From an uncultured Bacteroidota bacterium (GTDB lineage: Bacteria; Bacteroidota; Bacteroidia; Chitinophagales; Chitinophagaceae), in the NCBI GenBank assembly GCA_946480675.1, contig CAMLKS010000009.1, positions 1-17,925 of the forward strand: 17,925 nucleotides of DNA, in the 5' to 3' direction. The translations under genes were made by a program, and so were the position numbers. Each line of letters begins with the position of its first letter. Position 1 is the first letter of the stretch. This document shows positions 12,444-17,925 of this stretch, in pieces. A model generated the notes under the pieces. The model made no database searches, was not told where the DNA came from, and saw nothing but the letters and a program-made list of their open reading frames with translations.

Positions 12444-13904
12444 TTACAATTTCACCAGTTTTTCGCGCAGCAGTACACCGCGGTGATTTCGCAGTGTAAT
12501 GATATATACACCGGCGGCCAGGTGCGATAGGGGTATATGAATGTTATGCTCACCCTTATCAAACGCGCCTAACCTGCGCCATAGTATCTGGCGGCCTGCA
12601 GCATCGTATATGGAAAGGTCGAAATTCTGCTTTATTTCCGTAGTGGCTTTAATGTATACATTATCGAGCGTAGGGTTGGGGTATAGTATGTATGATTCCT
12701 TTGCAGGTTGGCGTTCGCGGTAGGTAAACATTTCATAGCCATGCTCGGCCGTAGAGCCGTTGATATACAGCACATCGTTATACACATCGAAGCCGTAGAT
12801 ATAGTGGAAGGTGTATTGCTGATCGGTAGGCAATTCGCGTATCGTTTGATTTTCTGTATCATAGCTGTACACTACGTGATAGGCATTGCCGGGTATTATT
12901 TTGTAACCATTGAATATAAGCTTGCCATGATAGCTGGCCATAAAGATGTTGCCGGCATATTTGTCCAGCGTATCTTCTGTACGGGTGGTATTTGTGACGA
13001 TATCGTAAGAGGTATGGGCAACTTTGTTGGGCGGTACCTGGTAATACATATACAGCCTGCCATTATGCGGGGTGATGGTATAAGCACGGCCTTTATTGCT
13101 GTGGTAGGAAACACATTTCGGCGCGTTTACGCCATCGTACATATACAGGCCGCGGCCATAATCGGGGTGCGTGGCCAGGAAATAAAGCTTATCCTCCACC
13201 ACCATAAAATGCTCCGGGTCGCCGCTTTCCTGTCCGGGGCCTATATCGGCTACGATGCCTGTAATGCCCGTTTTAGGGTCGAAAACGAATAGTTCCTGCC
13301 CGGTATTGCTGCCGAAGTGTTTATAATAGAATTTGTCTTTGTACACCACGCCATAGGTATAGCCTGCATCGCCCACTTTGGTTACGTTTTTTGTTTTGGG
13401 GTCGTAAATGTGGGTAGAATATTTATGGTTGCGAATGTTGTAAGCGCTGAAATACAGCTTATCATTCCACCAGATGGGGGCGCCTATAGAGTGAGGGGTG
13501 TCGCTAACCGGTAATATCTTAACGGGTTTATGAAGGCCATCCCAGCTAAAAAGGCGTATAGAATCGGAGCGGCCATCGAAAGTGCTGCAGAAATACAGGG
13601 CATAGCCCGGGGCAGCAGCCACTGCAGTGAACCTATGGGGGTTGACAGGGGAAAGCACAGCCAGCGGTGGGATGCTATCGTTTGGAAAGCTTTGCAGCAG
13701 GCCATCGGCATTGTAGGTATAAAGGTATTTCTTGGTTTCGTCTTGCGCGCTGATGATGAGGTTGCCATTCAGCAAGCCCATGGGCATAGGATTGCCATCG
13801 CAGGTGCCGGGGCAATAGTCCTGCAGCATACGCAGGGTATCGTACTGCGCATGAGCGGTATGAAAAGAAAATAAGAGTATAGATAAGTAAAGTGTACGCA
13901 TCAT
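12444..13904 (-). CDS. T9SS cargo protein with ELWxxDGT-like propeller repeats (2)
   Basis: About 486 residues. The start is placed at the ATG pair 13904/13901 (MMRTLYLSILLFSFHTAHAQ, signal peptide); ATG 13910 is also possible. The frame opens at 13961, but that lies upstream of the promoter -7 box at 13932-13939. After the signal, LQDYCPGTCDGNPMPM carries the same Cys pair as its paralogues. Repeat units include KLYFSAYNIRNHKYSTHIYDPKT, FVFDPKTGITGIVADIGPG, KLYFLATHPDYGRGLYMYDG and GYEMFTYRE. The GIVADIGPG / YDG motifs are the closest to canonical ELWxxDGT repeats. The C-terminal 81 residues are a type A T9SS domain (YILYPNP ... LAAGVYIITL ... REKLVKL). First gene of a likely two-gene operon with 10975-12429. 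Confidence 0.88.
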   Translation of the reverse strand: MMRTLYLSILLFSFHTAHAQYDTLRMLQDYCPGTCDGNPMPMGLLNGNLIISAQDETKKYLYTYNADGLLQSFPNDSIPPLAVLSPVNPHRFTAVAAAPGYALYFCSTFDGRSDSIRLFSWDGLHKPVKILPVSDTPHSIGAPIWWNDKLYFSAYNIRNHKYSTHIYDPKTKNVTKVGDAGYTYGVVYKDKFYYKHFGSNTGQELFVFDPKTGITGIVADIGPGQESGDPEHFMVVEDKLYFLATHPDYGRGLYMYDGVNAPKCVSYHSNKGRAYTITPHNGRLYMYYQVPPNKVAHTSYDIVTNTTRTEDTLDKYAGNIFMASYHGKLIFNGYKIIPGNAYHVVYSYDTENQTIRELPTDQQYTFHYIYGFDVYNDVLYINGSTAEHGYEMFTYRERQPAKESYILYPNPTLDNVYIKATTEIKQNFDLSIYDAAGRQILWRRLGAFDKGEHNIHIPLSHLAAGVYIITLRNHRGVLLREKLVKL

Positions 13905-13931
13905 AGGCATATCCGGTATAAAAGGTAATAG

Positions 13932-13939
13932 CAAAGCTA
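13932..13939 (-). promoter_or_regulatory. -7 box of the 12444-13904 gene
   Basis: Minus strand TAGCTTTG, a perfect TAnnTTTG, 27 bp before the chosen ATG. No -33 TTTG at the usual distance. It supports a start downstream of 13930. Confidence 0.55.
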
Positions 13940-14031
13940 TCGCAAAAAACATACCTGACATGTATTACCCGTTGGTTCTAATGCAGGTTTAATAGTGCGT
14001 TGACACTGGTGTGACGAACGGATATGGCAGA

Positions 14032-15501
14032 TTATCCGGCAGTTAAAGTTTTACCAGTTTTTGGCGCAGTACAATGCCCCTGTTGCTGCCGCGAAGGGTG
14101 CAGATGTAGATACCTGCAGCCAGCTGTTGCAGCGGCAGGGTAATGGTATGTTCCCCCTTTTTTGAAAGTGCCCAGGTTGCGCCACATTATTTCCCTGCCC
14201 ATAGCATCGTACATGGTAAGCACAAATGCCTGCGTGGTATCGGTGCCCAGCTTCACATAAGCTTCGGCAGTAGCAGGATTGGGGTAAATGGTGGCATCGA
14301 GGGTATAGGGTGGTTCTTCATAGTAGCGATAAAGCTGCGTGCCCATATATCGGAACGAAGAGCCGGTGATAAAAAGCGCACCGTCAAGCACTTTCATTTG
14401 GCCTGCATAAAATGTATATGCCGTGTCAGGATCCTGTATTTGTGTGCGCTGATGTGTGGTTAGGTTGTATTTAAAAAGATGTTGTGTAAAAGGCGTGGGA
14501 CCATTGCTGTTGCCGGTATAAAAAATACTATTGTTATAAATGCACATGCTACTCCATGCGTAGTTAATAGTATCGACGTATGTTACTTCTGTTTTCTTTA
14601 TATCAAACTTATACAGCATATTGCCATGTGGCGGGCTGTTGTTGACATGCAAATAGAGGTTGCCATTATTATCATATACCACATCCGTTATACCGCCATG
14701 TGTATTGGTGGAGTTTATATATCGTGTAAAATTGGTAAGCTGTACAGGCTCCTGCACGCCATCATACATAAAAAGGTTTTTCGTGTTAGTATCGGAGAAA
14801 GCTGTGAAAAACATTTTATCTTCTGCGATCATTGCAATGCCCGGGTAACTATCCTCCTTACCGGGAAATATATCGGCCAGTAAGCCATATGTGTTGGTAG
14901 CCGGTTCATAAAAATGAAATTCGCCCCCATGCATACTGTCCCTGGTGGCATAAATAAATTTCCCTTTAAAGTACAAGCCATTTATAAGCGCGCTATCACA
15001 GAACAAGCGGTTGATGCCGGTGGCCGGATCGTATTCATATGTCTTGTATTCAGAATCATTGTCAATCGGGAACGTATGATAGAGCTTGTTATTTGCAGTG
15101 ATGAATGAGCCTGTATAACGTTGATTTTGTATAGGGGCCTTTTCCAGCAGCATACCATCCCAAACATATATTTGGTTACTGTCAGTGCGCCCTGTGAAAT
15201 ACATTTTATCGTTTATTGCGAAACCCACATAACGGTCTCTATTGGTTGTTACATGTTCTACTGGCCGCATGGTGGAAACGCCACCTACGCTGAGCAAACT
15301 TCCATTTCCGTCATAGGTGTACATGCTGCTATTAGTGCCATCGTAAACATTAACAACAAGCTTGTTATCGAGTATGCCCATAATAACAGCGGCATTAGTG
15401 CAATAATCATTGCAGGGACTGGTTAATAGTTCAAGATAGCTATCCTGTGCATACAGTGTATGAACACAACAAATAAGTATGGATGACAGTAGTCTTTTCA
15501 T
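14032..15501 (-). CDS. T9SS cargo protein (3), frameshifted in its C-terminal domain
   Basis: Starts MKRLLSSILICCVHTLYAQ (ATG 15501; an ATG at 15513 would add MPAL). Body with the same propeller-like units (KLVVNVYDGTNSSMYTYDGNG, FHFYEPATNTYGLLADIFPG, KMFFTAFSDTNTKNLFMYDGVQEP). The T9SS domain begins TIYPNPATAEAYVKL and is normal up to NLGTFKKG. There the frame meets A6G5 on the minus strand (14163-14153), and the remaining codons give an unrelated tail ending at 14032. Skipping one base restores GEHTITLPLQQLAAGIYICTL and the family ending RQKLVKL with its stop at 14043-14045. So there is a one-base surplus: true mutation, phase variation, transcript slippage or sequencing error. As written, the product would lack a working secretion signal. 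Lies 48 bp downstream of the 15550-17028 gene. Confidence 0.85.
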   Translation of the reverse strand: MKRLLSSILICCVHTLYAQDSYLELLTSPCNDYCTNAAVIMGILDNKLVVNVYDGTNSSMYTYDGNGSLLSVGGVSTMRPVEHVTTNRDRYVGFAINDKMYFTGRTDSNQIYVWDGMLLEKAPIQNQRYTGSFITANNKLYHTFPIDNDSEYKTYEYDPATGINRLFCDSALINGLYFKGKFIYATRDSMHGGEFHFYEPATNTYGLLADIFPGKEDSYPGIAMIAEDKMFFTAFSDTNTKNLFMYDGVQEPVQLTNFTRYINSTNTHGGITDVVYDNNGNLYLHVNNSPPHGNMLYKFDIKKTEVTYVDTINYAWSSMCIYNNSIFYTGNSNGPTPFTQHLFKYNLTTHQRTQIQDPDTAYTFYAGQMKVLDGALFITGSSFRYMGTQLYRYYEEPPYTLDATIYPNPATAEAYVKLGTDTTQAFVLTMYDAMGREIMWRNLGTFKKGGTYHYPAAATAGCRYLHLHPSRQQQGHCTAPKTGKTLTAG

Positions 15502-15549
15502 AAGGGCAGGCATTGGTAGGTTAAATATAATAAAATGCCTGCTGTATGA

Positions 15550-17028
15550 CTACAGTTTTACCAGTTTATCGTGCCATAAGGCGCCGATGATATTATCGTA
15601 GAGGGTAACAAAATAAACGCCTGCCGCAAACTGTGTGAGCGGTATGGGAATTTCCAGGTCGCCGGAAGGGAAGGTGCCTGCCAGGTTGCGCATTACGATG
15701 CGGCCCGATACATCGCTGATGGTGATGGTGATAGTACGTGGGCCACCCAGCGTGGTTTTGATGGTAGCCTGCGTGGTAGCAGGGTTTGGGTAAATGATGG
15801 TACGCGTGGTATCGGCAGGCGGGGCATCGTCGTAACGATATAGTTCCCAGCCATAATTGCTGGTTTGGCCCGAAAGGTAGAGGGCATCTTTATATACATA
15901 TTGCAGGTAGGCATTGAAACCGCGGCTAAAGGCAGGGTCGGGAACCTGCTGCACCATGCCGGTATATATATCGTAGGTATAAAGGTGGTGGAGGTTTTGC
16001 AGCCTGTTGTAGCCGGGGAAGAATACCTTGCCGTTATACACCGTAAAGCTGCGTGCCTCTGTAATGTTGGCCGTATAAAGCCCGGCTGCGCGTGCGGGTG
16101 TATTGGTTACAATATCGTAACTCCACAAGTCGTAAGGCTCGCTGCCTGTCATGCTGCCGGTGAAGTACAGTTTGTTGTTGTAATAGGTCATATCGGCACC
16201 ATTGGCAGAGCCGATACCATTGCCGGGGCCGCGTGCTATATCTGTAAGGCGCACGGGCTGCGTAGTGCCATCGTACATGTATATTTCACGGCCATAGGCG
16301 GCACTGGTAGCCATAAAATAAAGCCTGCCATTGGCAATAAGGAACGACTGCGGATAGCTATCGCCGGGGCCGGGGTTAAGGTCGGCAATGAGTGTGCCGG
16401 TGCCTGTAAGCGGATGGTAGGCATACAGCTCTACACCCGAAGCACCGCGTGCTGAAAAATGCAGGCTGCCATTGTAGGCGGTAGTGCCTATGGCATGCAG
16501 GTTGTTGAGCCGGATGGTAGCGCCCGTTTCAGGATTGAACTCGTAAAGGCCATAGCCCGAAGTATCTGTAGCCGTGAAATACAATACGCCATTCAGCACC
16601 GTTAGTTCCGAAGGGTCGCTATGGCCATCGGGGTGTATGTAGGTGATGCGCCCCGGTGTATTGCTGCCATCCCAGGCATATATTTCCTTTTCCTGTGTGG
16701 AGGGGCCGTTGAAGTAATTGGTAAAATAAAATACAGAATCGATAACTGCATAAGAAGGCTGTGACAGCCATACTTTGGGGTAGGGATATGCATACATCTC
16801 CGTCAGTCCATCGTAGCCATGCAGGTTGCCACGCTGGCCGTTGTAGCCGCTCAGCATGAGCCTACCTTTGTATTGCTGCATAAAATAGGGAGCACCACCA
16901 CATAGCTGTCCCGGCTGCTGTTCACCGGGACAAAAATCGGCCAGCAGGCGTGGGGCCGGCAGCACCTGTGCTATTGCCGGCGGCAGCAGGCAGTAACAGA
17001 TATATAAAGTAATGAGTAACGGTTTCAT
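15550..17028 (-). CDS. T9SS cargo protein with ELWxxDGT-like propeller repeats (4)
   Basis: 492 residues. Signal peptide MKPLLITLYICYCLLPPAIAQ, then LLADFCPGEQQPGQLCGG with the family Cys pair, here more widely spaced. This is the clearest ELWxxDGT-like member: VLYFTATDTSGYGLYEFNPETGA, GVELYAYHPLTGTGTLIADLNPGPGDSYPQ, RLYFMATSAAYGREIYMYDGTTQPVRLTDIARGPG, ALYLSGQTSNYGWELYRYDDAP. The C-terminal 82 residues are a type A T9SS domain (IYPNPATTQ ... FAAGVYFVTL ... HDKLVKL). Predicted to be secreted and possibly surface-bound. First gene of the next operon block with the frameshifted paralogue. Confidence 0.9.
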   Translation of the reverse strand: MKPLLITLYICYCLLPPAIAQVLPAPRLLADFCPGEQQPGQLCGGAPYFMQQYKGRLMLSGYNGQRGNLHGYDGLTEMYAYPYPKVWLSQPSYAVIDSVFYFTNYFNGPSTQEKEIYAWDGSNTPGRITYIHPDGHSDPSELTVLNGVLYFTATDTSGYGLYEFNPETGATIRLNNLHAIGTTAYNGSLHFSARGASGVELYAYHPLTGTGTLIADLNPGPGDSYPQSFLIANGRLYFMATSAAYGREIYMYDGTTQPVRLTDIARGPGNGIGSANGADMTYYNNKLYFTGSMTGSEPYDLWSYDIVTNTPARAAGLYTANITEARSFTVYNGKVFFPGYNRLQNLHHLYTYDIYTGMVQQVPDPAFSRGFNAYLQYVYKDALYLSGQTSNYGWELYRYDDAPPADTTRTIIYPNPATTQATIKTTLGGPRTITITISDVSGRIVMRNLAGTFPSGDLEIPIPLTQFAAGVYFVTLYDNIIGALWHDKLVKL

Positions 17029-17254
17029 GCGTGGCGAAGTGCTACTATAACTACCGTTAGCGACGGTTTAGTATATCACTATGCGATGTTACATAAAAAA
17101 ATAAAGCGCAGATAATGAAAACTGCAAAGCTTTAGCGTTCAATGTATTGCAGGTATAAATACAAAGAACAACGCAGTGTGCCTGTTACGCTATTTCAATA
17201 GTACGGGCAAGCCTTGTGCAACATGTATAGTGCTGCATGCAATAGCGTTGACCG
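17029..17254. other. intergenic region with a small dyad
   Basis: No ORF recognised. A short dyad ACCGT-TAGCG-ACGGT (17053-17067) lies 25 bp before the start of the 15550-17028 gene and could be an operator or leader hairpin. No clear TAnnTTTG box was found. Confidence 0.35.
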
Positions 17255-17638
17255 TTATTTCTTTTTGTTGCCGGTTTTAGCTGTGGTGCGTTCGGTATTT
17301 TCTTTCACACGGTATTTTACAATGCGGGTAACGAGTGATAAAGGCAGTGGTGCATCCATAGGGAATTGTACAGAGCCTTTGCCCTGTTGGTATTTAGATA
17401 GCTCCTTTTCGAATGCGCTGTGCCCGGTAGGAGTGGCATAAAAGCCGATGTGATTTTTGAATGCCGCAAAATGCACCAGGTTGCCATGCAGCACAAAAGT
17501 AGGGATGGCATATTTTATGGCTTCGGTAGCGCCGGGTGCTGCAGCCTGTATGGTGCTGCGCATGGCTTGCAGCTTTTCCTGCACCTGTGGCGGAAAGGCG
17601 GCTATGTATTCATCTATGTCTTTTGCCTGGTTGTTCAT
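17255..17638 (-). CDS. DUF1801 (YdhG-like) protein
   Basis: 127 residues, cytoplasmic. The pattern DIDEYIAAFPPQVQEKLQAMRSTIQAAAPGATEAIKYAIPTFVLHGNLVHFAAFKNHIGFYATP followed by KGSVQFPMDAPLPLSLVTRIVKYRVKE is typical of the DUF1801 family. A Bacillus member (Fra/YdhG) is described as an iron chaperone, but most members have no proven role. It lies 38 bp downstream of the partial T9SS gene on the same strand and may be read with it, though no functional link is evident. The Lys-rich C-terminal tail (TTAKTGNKKK) is common in the family. Full length. Confidence 0.9.
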   Translation of the reverse strand: MNNQAKDIDEYIAAFPPQVQEKLQAMRSTIQAAAPGATEAIKYAIPTFVLHGNLVHFAAFKNHIGFYATPTGHSAFEKELSKYQQGKGSVQFPMDAPLPLSLVTRIVKYRVKENTERTTAKTGNKKK

Positions 17639-17676
17639 AGCAAGTGGTTGCAGCTATGAAAGTAGCAAAAATCTAT

Positions 17677-17925
17677 TTACAGTTTTACCAGTTTAGCAGT
17701 AAATACCTTGCCTTTATCCTTTTCATATACTGAAAGGATATACATGCCTGCAGCTACGTGTTGCAACGGTATTTCTATATCGTGTGTGCCGGCAGGGTAG
17801 GTGCCCAGCAGCTTGCCATACACCTTGCGTCCTGCCATGTCCGTAATAACTGCCGAAAGGGTTTGCTCTTTAACGCTGCCGGTGCGAATGTAAGTGTGCG
17901 TAGTGGCAGGATTAGGATAGAGTGT
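17677..17925 (-). CDS. C-terminal end of a fifth T9SS cargo protein (partial)
   Basis: The frame enters from the window edge and its start is outside. The visible 82 residues are almost exactly one type A T9SS C-terminal domain: TLYPNPATTHTYIRT at the start, VITDMAGRKVYGKLLGTYPAGTHDIEIPLQ in the middle, HVAAGMYILSVYEKDKGKVFTAKLVKL at the end. It shares the KLVKL ending with its four neighbours, so it is probably a further paralogue of the cluster, although its N-terminal part cannot be seen. Confidence 0.88.
   Translation of the reverse strand, partial: TLYPNPATTHTYIRTGSVKEQTLSAVITDMAGRKVYGKLLGTYPAGTHDIEIPLQHVAAGMYILSVYEKDKGKVFTAKLVKL

Noticed and set aside
12708..13292. 194-codon plus-strand ORF inside the T9SS cluster (also 2286-2885 and 15865-16455)
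   Set aside because: Long antisense frames within genes of similar composition; no leader, no promoter, no domain, and the sense strand codes a clear family protein.
13902..13961. N-terminal extension of the 12444-13904 protein
   Set aside because: The extension covers a perfect -7 box at 13932-13939 and would place a hydrophobic stretch before the real signal peptide.

Overview
The window looks like chromosomal DNA of a Bacteroidota bacterium, most likely of the Chitinophagaceae type. The reasons are: secreted proteins ending in type IX secretion (T9SS) C-terminal domains, many perfect or near-perfect Bacteroidota promoter boxes (-33 TTTG, -7 TAnnTTTG), A-rich leaders in place of Shine-Dalgarno sites, and families common in that group (DUF3606, DUF892, DoxX-like, YdeI/DUF1905, DUF1801). 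No tRNA, rRNA, CRISPR array or intact transposon was seen.

Layout. 1-6051: a DUF3606 protein, a small secreted beta-rich protein (minus strand), a CheY-like receiver, a secreted protein of unknown function, an unusual basic tail / YciF ferritin-like / acidic tail protein, a TspO-like membrane protein followed by a 32-residue membrane peptide, and an outer-membrane beta-barrel protein made of two repeated halves. 6172-7037: DoxX-like and YdeI-like genes in one likely operon. 7030-7730: about 700 bases without a conventional gene. They hold three minus-strand promoters of identical geometry, two related structured RNAs of about 120 nt with their own terminators, and a 33-codon ORF. 7837-10221: two unrecognised small genes, a stand-alone promoter-hairpin RNA, and an orphan phage terminase large subunit whose promoter lies in the middle of a large palindrome. 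10311-10862: a paralogue of the secreted protein at 347-901. 10975-17925: a minus-strand cluster of T9SS cargo proteins with ELWxxDGT-like propeller repeats (four full length, one of them frameshifted, plus the end of a fifth) and one DUF1801 gene.

How parts may work together. The two paralogous secreted proteins (347-901 and 10311-10862) share a promoter layout down to the base: direct repeats GTTAA 22 bp apart, 13 bp from the -33 box, 20 bp from CATCTTTG. That layout resembles LytTR-type response-regulator sites. A third promoter with the proximal half of the layout (8241-8291) drives not a protein but a short RNA ending in a strong hairpin. Its UUUG-repeat loop is complementary to the AAAC-repeat leaders of both protein mRNAs. 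This suggests a co-regulated set of two secreted proteins and a possible antisense RNA. It and the RNA array at 7030-7730 are the best candidates for something undescribed. The RNA functions are inferred from sequence alone.
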